NCBI RefSeq assembly: GCF_019976975.1
Contig: NZ_AP024630.1
Location: forward strand, 4,588,001-4,652,000
DNA length: 64,000 nt
Source of the DNA: Arthrobacter sp. NtRootA1
GTDB lineage: Bacteria > Actinomycetota > Actinomycetes > Actinomycetales > Micrococcaceae
Direction: 5' to 3'
This document shows, piece after piece, positions 33,435-42,099 of the stretch. The notes beneath the pieces were generated by a model, which did no database searches, was not told the DNA's origin, and worked only from the letters and a program-made list of their open reading frames with translations. Position 1 is the first letter of the stretch. Each line of letters opens with the position of its first letter. The position numbers and the translations under genes are program-made.

Positions 33435-34829
33435 CTACTGATGGAGCGAGGGCTCTGGCTGGGCGTCGTGAGTTTCGGAGGCGCCCGCCCGGCTGGCGAC
33501 CCGTGGCGCTATGACAACCCCGACGACGGCGATCACCGCCGTCAGTGCGAAGACCCCCGCAAACGGATTCGTCGTCGTAAATGCGGCAAAGACAAGTCCC
33601 GTCGCAGCGAGAGCGAGCGCCCCGCCCAGGGAGTCGGAGATGGACATTGCTGCACTGTTGAAGCCTTGGTTATCGGGAGTCGAGAGGGCCAACGTCATGA
33701 CGCTCAGCCGTGGGTACATGAGCCCCATGCCCCCGCCGGCGAGGATCCAACCGCCAATAGCAATGGCTGCCGGCAGTGCCAATGCCGCAGTCACCAGCGC
33801 CAGCACGATTGCCACCAGCACCAGCGCGGCACCAATCTTCACGGCGAGGGCATCAGCCAGTTTCGAACCCAACCGGCCCTGCAAAGCGGATGTTCCCGCC
33901 CATGCGAGCGCGGCGCCGGTTAGCGTGAGCCCGGCAAACGTCGGCGTGAAGGCGTACTGTTCGGTCAGCAGGTACGGCAGGTAGACCTCCGCGCCGAAAA
34001 ACGCCGCCGACGCCAGACCGCGGGTGAGGATCACGCTGGGAAGTCCTCGGCGGGCAACCAGTGTTCCGCGCGGGACCAACGGCCTGACCGCCACCACGGC
34101 AAGGACAAGTGCGACGACGGCAATCACCCCGCCCACGCCCGGCACCTCTGCTGACAAGTTCAGCGCGAGGACGGTCAGGGCAGCCAGTGCCGCCCACCCC
34201 ATGCGTCCGAACGCCCACGGAACGGTTTCGGTGACGGGCTCCGAGTCCATCCCCCGCACAGCCGGCACCACCATCAGCAGTGCCGGAACAACCAACCCCA
34301 CCACGCCCAGGAACACCCAGTGCCAACTGCTGAGCTGTGCCACGATGCCCGCGGCGAACGGGCCCACGAGTGAAGGGATCACCCAGGAAGCGGCAAACGC
34401 GGCGAAGATTTTCGGATGCAGAGTCGGCGGGTAGACGCGTGCCACCAAGACATACAGGGCAACGGTCATGGCACCGCCACCAAGTCCCTGCACGAGCCGG
34501 CCGAGCACCAGGACCTCCATGCTCCCGGCTGTTCCTGCGATCAGCAGCCCAGCAACGAACAGTGCCACCGATGCATACAGCGGCGCTGCAGGACCACGAC
34601 GATCGGACCAATTACCTGCCCCAACCATCCCCATCACACCAGTCGCCAACGGACCGGCGAAGGCCAGCGCGTAAAGGGTGGCTCCGTCCAGGTCCCGGCT
34701 GACGAGCGGCATGATGGTGGTTACCGCCAGGGACTCGAAGGCGCTGAGGAAAACGAGCGCGCACGCACCAATGGTGGCCAGCAGATATGGACGGCGGAGT
34801 ATCCCGGCCGTTGAAGTATCAGAGGTCAT
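33435..34829 (-). CDS. MFS drug exporter controlled by SoxR
   Basis: 464 aa from ATG 34829, with about 14 membrane segments of the DHA2-like drug-export layout; LVQGLGGGAMTVALYV resembles motif C. The N-terminus is short and the C-terminus polar. It diverges from soxR. A TTGACC -35 (34867-34862) and TAGGGT -10 (34842-34837) with a 19-bp spacer flank a perfect SoxR palindrome, the layout of promoters switched on by MerR-type activators. Transcription would start at about 34829, so the message is leaderless. It likely exports redox-active compounds sensed by SoxR. Confidence 0.9.
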   Translation of the reverse strand: MTSDTSTAGILRRPYLLATIGACALVFLSAFESLAVTTIMPLVSRDLDGATLYALAFAGPLATGVMGMVGAGNWSDRRGPAAPLYASVALFVAGLLIAGTAGSMEVLVLGRLVQGLGGGAMTVALYVLVARVYPPTLHPKIFAAFAASWVIPSLVGPFAAGIVAQLSSWHWVFLGVVGLVVPALLMVVPAVRGMDSEPVTETVPWAFGRMGWAALAALTVLALNLSAEVPGVGGVIAVVALVLAVVAVRPLVPRGTLVARRGLPSVILTRGLASAAFFGAEVYLPYLLTEQYAFTPTFAGLTLTGAALAWAGTSALQGRLGSKLADALAVKIGAALVLVAIVLALVTAALALPAAIAIGGWILAGGGMGLMYPRLSVMTLALSTPDNQGFNSAAMSISDSLGGALALAATGLVFAAFTTTNPFAGVFALTAVIAVVGVVIAPRVASRAGASETHDAQPEPSLHQ

Positions 34830-34836
34830 GGACGTT

Positions 34837-34867
34837 ACCCTAGAACCTCAACTAATGTTGAGGTCAA
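34837..34867 (-). promoter_or_regulatory. SoxR box within a 19-bp-spaced promoter
   Basis: The perfect palindrome ACCTCAACTAATGTTGAGGT (34845-34864) lies between -35 TTGACC and -10 TAGGGT on the minus strand. The spacer is 19 bp, the overlong spacing used by MerR-family activators. The dyad resembles the known SoxR core CCTCAA-N6-TTGAGG. Confidence 0.9.
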
Positions 34868-34897
34868 TCCACCACGCCCACCACCGGAGGACCAGCC

Positions 34898-35359
34898 TTG
34901 CCACAAGTTCCAGGCAGCGCCCACCGGCCCCTCAGCATCGGTGAGCTTTCCGAGCGCAGCGGAGTATCGGCGTCGGCCCTTCACTTCTACGAACGCAATG
35001 GGCTCATCACGGCTGAACGTACGGCCGGCAACCAGCGGCGGTATCGGCGCGAAATGCTGCGGCGCGTGGCTTTCATCAAAACATCGCAAAGAGTTGGCCT
35101 TCCTCTGAAGGACATCCGGGAGGCGCTGGACTCCCTGCCGGACGGACGGACTCCCACCAAGCGGGACTGGACACGGTTATCGTCGCGGTGGCGCAGGGAA
35201 CTCGACGAACGGATCGCGGCCCTGCAACACCTGCGGAACGATCTGGATGGTTGCATCGGCTGTGGTTGCCTGAGCCTGAAATCATGCACGCTTCAGAATC
35301 CAGCCGACGAACTGGGGGCCACCGGCGCGGGAGCGCAGCGCTGGAACCAGCCAGGATAG
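34898..35359 (+). CDS. soxR: Redox-sensing MerR-family activator SoxR
   Basis: 153 aa, TTG start at 34898 with GGAGGA at 6 nt. The MerR HTH is LSIGELSERSGVSASALHFYE. The [2Fe-2S] cluster ligands are C119, C122, C124 and C130 (CIGCGCLSLKSC), the exact SoxR spacing. SoxR activates target promoters when its cluster is oxidised by redox-cycling compounds. The binding site lies in the 68-bp gap to the divergent MFS gene, which is the obvious target, as in other actinobacteria where SoxR controls export rather than SoxS. Confidence 0.97.
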   Translation: MPQVPGSAHRPLSIGELSERSGVSASALHFYERNGLITAERTAGNQRRYRREMLRRVAFIKTSQRVGLPLKDIREALDSLPDGRTPTKRDWTRLSSRWRRELDERIAALQHLRNDLDGCIGCGCLSLKSCTLQNPADELGATGAGAQRWNQPG

Positions 35360-37336
35360 TTAGATGATCGCCGTCATGACATTCCAGCCCACTCCCACCT
35401 GTACCCGCGGCGAGTATCCGCCGAAGCCCTGTCCTGGGTAAAGCCACAGGGTGCCGCTGGCGTCGCGGGCCAGGATGTCCGGCACGTCGTCGCTGTCGAA
35501 GTCGCCCGGGGTGACGATGGCAGACATGACGTTCCACTCGATGCCAACCAGCAAGGGTGGAAACCAACCGCCCGAACCGTCGGGCTCGTAAAGAAACAGC
35601 GTGCCCCAGGTGTCGCGGGCAAGGATGTCGCGCCCCGGATTCCGCAGGTTCCCGGGGCCCATGATGGCCGTCATCACGTTCCAGCCCGTGCCCACCTTCG
35701 ATCTGGGAAGCCAATCGCCTGAGCCGTTCCCCGGGTATAGCCAGAGGTCACCGGAACTATCCCGGGCAAGGACATCGGCTTTGCCATCGTCATCAAAATC
35801 GCCTGGGGCAACGACGGCGGTCATCGCGTTCCAGCCGACGCCGACTTTGGAGCGGGGCAGCCAACCAGAATTGCCGTCGCCCGGATACAGCCACAAATCA
35901 CCAGCCTCGTCGCGTGCCAGGACGTCCGGTTTGCGGTCACCGTCAAAGTCGCCTGACGCCATCAACAGGTTCATGATGTTCCAACCGGAGCCAACCTGTG
36001 AGCGGGGCAGCCAGCCACTGTTGCCGTTTCCGGGATACAGCCAGAGCCCGCCGGCGGAGTCCCTCGCCAGAACATCCGTGGTGCCATCGGAGTTGTAGTC
36101 CTTCCACACATTCTCCGGATCCGCCGTACTAACAGCCATGACGTAATCGCCCTGGTTGCCCGGAACGACGTACGCCATGGATCCGTCCGGGAGCATGACC
36201 AGCTGACGGGGAAGCAACCCATCTTCCAACAGGATGACCCCTGCTGGTTTGAGCGTCGGCAGGCTGAGAACGTTGATGTCGTGGCCCAGCACATAAAGCC
36301 GCGCACCGTCGGGACTGACCTGGACCGTGAGGTGCCCCATGTTCATGACTGGGCCCTCACCGAGACTGACCCGTGTCAGCGAATTCCCCTGCAGATCGAC
36401 TTCAGCAACGTAATTGTCATTCGGACTCTGGTCCACGACGAATGCCCGGGATCCGTCCGGAGTGAAGCTTGGCGCAGTGGCCACGGATTCGGTCATGACT
36501 TCCCCGATCACGGTGTCCGTGGCGACGCCTGCGATGGCGATGCCGCCTTCGAGCTTGGGGTAATACAGCTTGGATCCGTCCGGGGACATGGACCCTCCGG
36601 TTGACGTCCCGCCGAGCGGAATGGTGCTGGTCACGGTGTTGGTAGACGTCTCAATGGCGGACAACGATTGGTCCAGGAGATTCAGTGCGAACACCTTGGC
36701 CCCATCCGGCGTCACAAGAATCTGCGTTGGCTCGCGACCAACGGGAATGGAGGAAACCACGGACGCCGCCGCCACATCGATGACTGCAACGGATCCCGGC
36801 GTCGAGCCCGTGTCCGCCGGCGTTCCGTACACAGCCGCGTAAACGCTGGACGCGTCAGGGGTAAATGCGAGGCTGAAGACCGGGCCGTCCACCGGTATGT
36901 CCACGACCGTTATGGCGGCGGTGTCCACGACCGTGAGGAAGTATTCCTGGAACTCGCTTGTGGCCAGGTAGACCTTGCCGCCGTCCGGGCTGACCTTCAT
37001 GGCAGTAACATCACGAACATCAATGCTCGCAGTCACAGTACTAGTGGCCACGTCGATCGAGGCGAAAGCCCCGGATGCGGACACTGTGAAAAGCTTGCGG
37101 CCATCCGGGCTTGCCTCAGCAAAGTGTGGGCTCGGAACCTCGATCCTGTTCGGCGTCCCGAAAGTCGCCATAGGTGCGGTGATAGTTGGCGCACTGATGG
37201 TTGGCGCGGTGGCTCCCGCGACGGCGTCGGGCTTTAGCGGATTGGCCTGGGCCGGTAGCCCTGAAGCCATGAGCGTAAAGGCCGCCGCCAAAGCCACAAC
37301 GGCAGCACGCGCAGTGAACGTAAGCGTCCGGAACAT
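35360..37336 (-). CDS. Secreted beta-propeller / FG-GAP repeat surface protein
   Basis: 658 aa counting from ATG 37336; ATG 37339 directly before it is equally placed behind CGGGGGATTC. A signal peptide (cut near SGLPAQA-N) is followed by a YVTN-type propeller, about residues 45-405, with blades such as LFTVSASGAFASIDV and VYLATSEF. Five FG-GAP/VCBS-like repeats of about 48 residues complete it, each with a DxDxDGxxD-type calcium loop, then LARDxxGxLWLYPG and VGxGWNxM. No LPXTG or membrane anchor is seen, so it is probably released or bound to the wall by another route. It shares the repeat block with the protein at 54188-56359. Confidence 0.85.
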   Translation of the reverse strand: MFRTLTFTARAAVVALAAAFTLMASGLPAQANPLKPDAVAGATAPTISAPTITAPMATFGTPNRIEVPSPHFAEASPDGRKLFTVSASGAFASIDVATSTVTASIDVRDVTAMKVSPDGGKVYLATSEFQEYFLTVVDTAAITVVDIPVDGPVFSLAFTPDASSVYAAVYGTPADTGSTPGSVAVIDVAAASVVSSIPVGREPTQILVTPDGAKVFALNLLDQSLSAIETSTNTVTSTIPLGGTSTGGSMSPDGSKLYYPKLEGGIAIAGVATDTVIGEVMTESVATAPSFTPDGSRAFVVDQSPNDNYVAEVDLQGNSLTRVSLGEGPVMNMGHLTVQVSPDGARLYVLGHDINVLSLPTLKPAGVILLEDGLLPRQLVMLPDGSMAYVVPGNQGDYVMAVSTADPENVWKDYNSDGTTDVLARDSAGGLWLYPGNGNSGWLPRSQVGSGWNIMNLLMASGDFDGDRKPDVLARDEAGDLWLYPGDGNSGWLPRSKVGVGWNAMTAVVAPGDFDDDGKADVLARDSSGDLWLYPGNGSGDWLPRSKVGTGWNVMTAIMGPGNLRNPGRDILARDTWGTLFLYEPDGSGGWFPPLLVGIEWNVMSAIVTPGDFDSDDVPDILARDASGTLWLYPGQGFGGYSPRVQVGVGWNVMTAII

Positions 37337-37498
37337 CATGAATCCCCCGTTTCATGCGCCAATGACTTGTGTCCGGCGCTTGGCTCAAACGCTAGTCACC
37401 ATCAAATGGAAAAACCAGATCATTTTGTTCGTATGTGTGTTTTGCCGAAGCAGCAACGGGCGTTGCCTTTAGTGGCCTGCTCACGGCACGCTTGGCTT

Positions 37499-38251
37499 AT
37501 GGCTGAACACACTCACGACGGCGGCACTCCCCACGCCACGAATGGCACCTCTGGCAACGCCCGCCAGGACACCCATCAAGACACTGACCACAGCGGGCCG
37601 AGGCATGGCGGGCTCAACCTTCACGAAGACGCCGACAACGCCGCCGACATGTGGGACGGCATGTACAAGGAGCGTCCACGAGTATGGAGCGGAAATCCGA
37701 ATCCACAGTTGGTCGCCGAAGTAGCCGGGCTCCACGCGGGAACGGCCTTGGACCTTGGCTGCGGCGAAGGTGCAGACGCCATCTGGCTCGCCGGGCAGGG
37801 CTGGATGGTCACCGGCATGGATGTTTCGGCGGTCGCGCTTGAACGTGCGGCAGCCCATGCAGAGGAATCCGGTCACGCTGACCGGATCACCTGGCAGCAA
37901 CAGGATCTGGCCGATTGGAAGCCGGAACCCATCTTTGACCTCGTTTCAGCACAGTTCCTCCACAGCCCCCTCCTGCCGTGGCGCGACTCCGTAGCTTCGG
38001 CGGCAGCCGCAGTGGCGCCGGGCGGCACGTTGCTCGTGGTAGGACATCATCCTCATGGGCTCGCTCCGTGGAGCCACCACCGTGAAACGGGCATGTTCTT
38101 CTCGCCGGAACAGTTGGCTGGATCGCTCCGCCTGGACCGCGAGCCGTGGTTCGTCAACGTCCTGACTTCGCGGGAACGCACGATCACCGGTCCAGAGGGC
38201 GGGACGGCTACCGTTTTGGACACGGTCCTACGGGCCACGAAGCACCCCTGA
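37499..38251 (+). CDS. Class I SAM-dependent methyltransferase (TehB/thiopurine-like)
   Basis: 250 aa from ATG 37499; no strong ribosome site is present, so an earlier in-frame start cannot be ruled out. The first ~45 residues are hydrophilic and rich in His, Asp, Gly and Thr (HTHDGGTPHATNGTSG). The methyltransferase core follows: ALDLGCGEGADAIWLAG (motif I), TGMDVSAVALE, QQDLADW, and FDLVSAQFLH. Proteins like this methylate small molecules, for example tellurite or thiopurines. The His-rich head might bind metal, which is speculative. It converges with the Lrp-type gene. Confidence 0.85.
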   Translation: MAEHTHDGGTPHATNGTSGNARQDTHQDTDHSGPRHGGLNLHEDADNAADMWDGMYKERPRVWSGNPNPQLVAEVAGLHAGTALDLGCGEGADAIWLAGQGWMVTGMDVSAVALERAAAHAEESGHADRITWQQQDLADWKPEPIFDLVSAQFLHSPLLPWRDSVASAAAAVAPGGTLLVVGHHPHGLAPWSHHRETGMFFSPEQLAGSLRLDREPWFVNVLTSRERTITGPEGGTATVLDTVLRATKHP

Positions 38252-38311
38252 TACTGGCGGGAACCGGCACCCAGGCCGGACTCGCCGTCGTCGTGAGCTC
38301 AAGCAAGAAAC

Positions 38312-39349
38312 TTACGCTGTTTCCGGCAGCAACTCCCCATACGGTGCCACCACGGTTCCTGTGGCCGTTGAATCCGGGTTCAGCATCCAGCCAACCCGTT
38401 TGGCCGTATTCAACATAACTACGCTCTCCACGAGCTCGATGCCCGGGATCCGCTGCTGGATGGCGAGTTCCATTTCCATGATCTCGGCCAGCGACCGCAA
38501 CCACATGATCATGGTGAAGTTGGTACGGCCGGTGGTGGACGCTGAAAACCTGACATTCCTGACGGAACGCAGTTCCGTGGCGGCGGCTTCGTGCTGGCCC
38601 GCCGGAACGTTCGCAAACCACTGGACGGTGATGGGAAAACCGGAGAATTTTTGGGCTATCTCGCAGCGGAAAGACAACATTCTGCTGTTCAGCACCCGCC
38701 CCAACTGACGCTGCGCCGTGGCGGGATGCCGCCCCAAAGCCCGGGCTATCTCAGCAGCAGAAGCCCGGCCATCCCGGGATAGGAGCGGGATCAGCGCCAG
38801 ATGGCTCTCGGGTAGCGGCACGACGATGGCGTCGGGAGCAGACGGGTTGGCCGATTCGGGCCCGGCCATTGCCCGAAGCGCCTGCTGTTCCCCCTTGGTG
38901 AGCACATTCAGCCGCCATGCGTAGCCGCTGGTGTGGATCCGGGTGCAGAGCGAGGTGTGGTACTTGGTAAGTCCGCGGACTTCCTTGAGCCGCGGCAGCA
39001 GGCTGGTGCTGAACTGATCGAGGTCCTGGGTGATGACGGTGAGTGTGAGGTCGCGATTGCTCGCCGCTTCTTCGATGGTGATGGCCTCGGGGAGCTCTGC
39101 CAAGGCCGCCGTGACTTGCGGCCGGAGGTCCATCTCGCAGTCGATGTCCACCATGGCAAGGCACATGTTTTTCGGGTCACCCATGAGATGGGCCGTAGTC
39201 CAGGCCGCACCGGCAGCCTTGAGGCGGTCCCAGCGCGCGGCCAAGGTTGTGGCGTGGACGCCCAAGACCTCGCCGGCATCGGACCAGCTGATACGAGGAG
39301 AAATCTGCAGGGCATTGATGAGGCGCAGATCCTCTTCGCTGAGTTCCAT
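38312..39349 (-). CDS. Double-length Lrp/AsnC-family regulator
   Basis: 345 aa from ATG 39349, with AAGGAG at 9 nt. It holds two complete Lrp units in tandem: an HTH (SEEDLRLINALQISPRISW) and sensor domain, then a second HTH (LIPLLSRDGRASAAEIARAL) and sensor domain with an RxxMxxGR-like gap. Usual Lrp proteins are about 150 aa; this fused form folds like a built-in dimer. It diverges from an M20 amidohydrolase and an MHS transporter, which it probably controls in response to an amino-acid-like ligand. A TGCATG/CATGCA dyad lies in the gap. Confidence 0.9.
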   Translation of the reverse strand: MELSEEDLRLINALQISPRISWSDAGEVLGVHATTLAARWDRLKAAGAAWTTAHLMGDPKNMCLAMVDIDCEMDLRPQVTAALAELPEAITIEEAASNRDLTLTVITQDLDQFSTSLLPRLKEVRGLTKYHTSLCTRIHTSGYAWRLNVLTKGEQQALRAMAGPESANPSAPDAIVVPLPESHLALIPLLSRDGRASAAEIARALGRHPATAQRQLGRVLNSRMLSFRCEIAQKFSGFPITVQWFANVPAGQHEAAATELRSVRNVRFSASTTGRTNFTMIMWLRSLAEIMEMELAIQQRIPGIELVESVVMLNTAKRVGWMLNPDSTATGTVVAPYGELLPETA

Positions 39350-39370
39350 GCGTACATTCTCCTTCAACCG

Positions 39371-39404
39371 TGCATGAATCCTGCGTTTTTGGGGTTTCCA
39401 TGCA
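39371..39404. promoter_or_regulatory. Candidate Lrp operator
   Basis: TGCATG (39371-39376) and CATGCA (39399-39404), 28 bp apart, form an inverted pair in the gap between the divergent Lrp and M20 genes. The distance is just under three helical turns and fits a two-site Lrp complex. Confidence 0.45.
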
Positions 39405-39489
39405 TTTTTACAGATGTTTTCAGGATTGTGAGTCAAGTCACCACAGAATTGCAAGAAGAACCCATAACCCAGCAAGAGCAGGAGAACAC

Positions 39490-40707
39490 ATGACCATCGC
39501 CGCTGACGCCAAGGAACTGCAGCACGACATCGTCCGCCTCCGCCACGACCTCCACCGCGAACCGGAGATCGGCCTGCAGCTCCCCCGCACCCAGGAAAAG
39601 GTGCTCAAGGCGCTGGACGGACTCCCGTATGAGATCACACTCGGCAAGGACACGACGTCGGTCACCGCGGTTCTTCGCGGTGGTGCAGCTTACGCTTCGG
39701 CTGAGAAGCCGGTGGTGTTATTGCGGGCAGACATGGACGGCCTTCCCGTCCAGGAAACAACCGGTGTGGATTACACGTCCCGTATAGACGGAGCGATGCA
39801 CGCCTGCGGACACGACCTCCACACCTCCATGCTCGCCGGAGCCGCTACCCTGCTGGCTGAGCGTCGCGACAAGCTGGCCGGCGACGTCGTACTCATGTTC
39901 CAGCCCGGCGAGGAAGGCTTCGACGGCGCCAGCTACATGATCAACGAAGGCGTCCTGGATGCTGCCGGGCGACGGGCAGATACGGCTTACGGCATGCACG
40001 TCTTCTCCTCGCTGGAACCCCACGGCCAGTTCGTCACCAAGAACGGCGTGATGCTCAGTTCCTCCGACGGGCTCGTAGTGACCGTGCTCGGTGCCGGCGG
40101 GCATGGCTCTGCCCCACATTCAGCCAAGGACCCCGTGACCGCAGCAGCGGAAATGGTTACCGCCCTTCAGGTCATGATCACGCGCCAGTTCAACATGTTC
40201 GATCCCGTAGTTCTCACCGTTGGTGTGCTGCACGCAGGTACCAAGCGGAATGTCATCCCTGAAACTGCCCGCATCGAAGCCACCATCAGGACCTTCTCGG
40301 AAGAGTCACGGCAGAAGATGATGGATGTAGTACCCAAGCTGCTCCAAGGCATCGCCGCAGCCCACGGCCTGGAGGTTGATGTGGACTACCAGCAGGAATA
40401 CCCCCTCACCATCAACGACGAGGACGAAACCACCACGGCGGAGAAGGTCATCGCCGGCATGTTCGGCGAGTCCCGGCTGACCCGGATGGCAACTCCCCTC
40501 AGTGGTTCCGAGGACTTCTCCCGGGTGCTGGCCGAGGTCCCGGGAACATTCGTAGGGCTCAGTGCCGTTGCCCCCGGCACCGACCACGCGACGTCGCCCT
40601 TCAACCACTCGCCTTACGCAACGTTCGACGACGGCGTCCTCACCGACGGCGCTGCCCTGTATGCAGAGCTCGCGGTGTCCCGCATCGCGGCCCTCGCCGC
40701 CAACTAA
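39490..40707 (+). CDS. M20-family amidohydrolase
   Basis: 405 aa from ATG 39490, with AGCAGGAG upstream; a long open frame before it is not coding. The metal site is set by ADMDGLPVQE and MHACGHDLHTSM, and by GEEG and HGSAPH-like motifs further on (GGHGSAPHSAK). These belong to the aminoacylase/hippuricase/N-acetyldiaminopimelate-deacetylase-like group, which hydrolyses N-acyl amino acids with two metal ions. The next gene is an MHS transporter and the divergent gene an Lrp regulator, so uptake and cleavage of an N-acyl amino acid or amide is likely. Confidence 0.92.
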   Translation: MTIAADAKELQHDIVRLRHDLHREPEIGLQLPRTQEKVLKALDGLPYEITLGKDTTSVTAVLRGGAAYASAEKPVVLLRADMDGLPVQETTGVDYTSRIDGAMHACGHDLHTSMLAGAATLLAERRDKLAGDVVLMFQPGEEGFDGASYMINEGVLDAAGRRADTAYGMHVFSSLEPHGQFVTKNGVMLSSSDGLVVTVLGAGGHGSAPHSAKDPVTAAAEMVTALQVMITRQFNMFDPVVLTVGVLHAGTKRNVIPETARIEATIRTFSEESRQKMMDVVPKLLQGIAAAHGLEVDVDYQQEYPLTINDEDETTTAEKVIAGMFGESRLTRMATPLSGSEDFSRVLAEVPGTFVGLSAVAPGTDHATSPFNHSPYATFDDGVLTDGAALYAELAVSRIAALAAN

Positions 40708-40738
40708 CTCCCAGCCCTATCCCACCTTGGAGAAACAC

Positions 40739-42031
40739 ATGACCGCCACCGTTGGAACGTCCACCGAAGTCAAGGTCCACAAGTCCCATCTGCGCACGCT
40801 CGTCGGAACCGGCATCGGCAACGCCGTTGAATGGTATGACTGGGCCATTTACGCCACGTTCTCGCCGTTCATCGCGAGTGCTTTGTTCAGCCAGGCCGAC
40901 CCTACGTCCGCCGTGCTGTCCACCTTGGCGATCTTCGCCGTCGGGTTTGTTGCTCGGCCCTTCGGCGGTTTCGTGTTCGGCTGGATCGGCGACCGCATCG
41001 GCCGCAAGACCTCCATGACGGTAGCCGTTGCCCTCGGAGCTCTCGGTAGCCTCCTCATCGGCATCGCTCCGACGTTCCAGGCTGTTGGCGCGTTCGCATC
41101 CGTGATGCTCCTGCTCGCCCGGCTCATCCAGGGCCTCGCCCACGGTGGTGAGCTGCCGTCGTCGCAGACGTACCTGTCCGAGATGGCACCCAAGGAAAAG
41201 CGCGGTTTCTGGGCGACGCTCATCTACACGTCCGGCACCGCCGGCATCCTGGCCGGAACAGTGCTCGGCGCGATCCTCACTGCTGTCCTGTCCAAGGACG
41301 ACATGAGCGCCTGGGGTTGGCGTATTCCGTTCCTCATCGGTGGAGCACTGGGCATCTATGCGCTGTTCATGCGGGCCAAGATGAAGGAAACCCACGCATT
41401 CGAGGCTGAGACGCCCAAGGAAAAGCGCCTGCCGATGTGGCCACAGATCGTCAAGTACCGCAAGCAGGCGCTGCAGGTTATCGGCCTGACCGTTGGCCTC
41501 ACGGTGGTCTACTACATCTGGGGTGTCGTGGCACCGAGCTACGCAGCCACCACGCTGAAGATGGACCGGGGCGCTGCCCTTTGGGCCGGCGTGATCGCCA
41601 ACGTCGTGTTCATTGCCGCACTCCCCTTCTGGGGCAAGCTGTCGGACAGGATCGGCCGCAAGCCGGTGCTCATCGGTTCCTCCATCGGTGCCATGGTCAT
41701 GCACTTCCCCATGACGTGGCTGCTGAAGGACTCCCCGTGGCAGCTGGCTGTGTCCATGTCCGTGATGCTGTTCTTCATCGCTGGTAGCGCATCGATTGTC
41801 CCGGCCGTCTACGCCGAACTCTTCCCGACGCACATTCGCACTGTGGGTGTAGGCGTGCCGTACTCCATCTGCGTCGCGGCCTTCGGTGGCACGGCTCCGT
41901 ACCTGCAGACCTGGCTCGGCAGCATTGGCCAGGGCTACCTGTTCAACGTGTACGCAGTAATCCTGTTGGTGATCGGCATCGCCTTCGCCTTCTCGATCCC
42001 CGAGACCAAGGGCAAGGACCTGACGGCCTAG
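40739..42031 (+). CDS. MHS-family MFS transporter (metabolite:H+ symporter)
   Basis: 430 aa from ATG 40739, with TTGGAGAA upstream, 31 bp after the M20 gene. Twelve membrane segments are visible. The MHS hallmark GTGIGNAVEWYDWAIYATF opens the first segment; GDRIGRKTSM and KLSDRIGRKPVLIG are the MFS loop motifs, and PSSQTYLSEMAPKEKRGF is also typical. Such importers move organic acids, betaines or amino-acid derivatives with protons. The operon partner suggests the substrate of the M20 hydrolase. The gene ends in an 18-bp palindrome. Confidence 0.92.
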   Translation: MTATVGTSTEVKVHKSHLRTLVGTGIGNAVEWYDWAIYATFSPFIASALFSQADPTSAVLSTLAIFAVGFVARPFGGFVFGWIGDRIGRKTSMTVAVALGALGSLLIGIAPTFQAVGAFASVMLLLARLIQGLAHGGELPSSQTYLSEMAPKEKRGFWATLIYTSGTAGILAGTVLGAILTAVLSKDDMSAWGWRIPFLIGGALGIYALFMRAKMKETHAFEAETPKEKRLPMWPQIVKYRKQALQVIGLTVGLTVVYYIWGVVAPSYAATTLKMDRGAALWAGVIANVVFIAALPFWGKLSDRIGRKPVLIGSSIGAMVMHFPMTWLLKDSPWQLAVSMSVMLFFIAGSASIVPAVYAELFPTHIRTVGVGVPYSICVAAFGGTAPYLQTWLGSIGQGYLFNVYAVILLVIGIAFAFSIPETKGKDLTA

Positions 42032-42033
42032 CT

Positions 42034-42096
42034 CGTTGTGAGGCCCGCTCTGTGCCCTAAGTTCGTACTTTGGGGCGTAGAGCGGGCCTCACAACG
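42034..42096. terminator. Bidirectional terminator with 18-bp arms
   Basis: CGTTGTGAGGCCCGCTCT (42034-42051) is perfectly inverted as AGAGCGGGCCTCACAACG (42079-42096). It begins 2 bp after the MHS stop and ends 3 bp before the stop of the converging MFS gene. Confidence 0.9.
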
Positions 42097-42099
42097 CGC

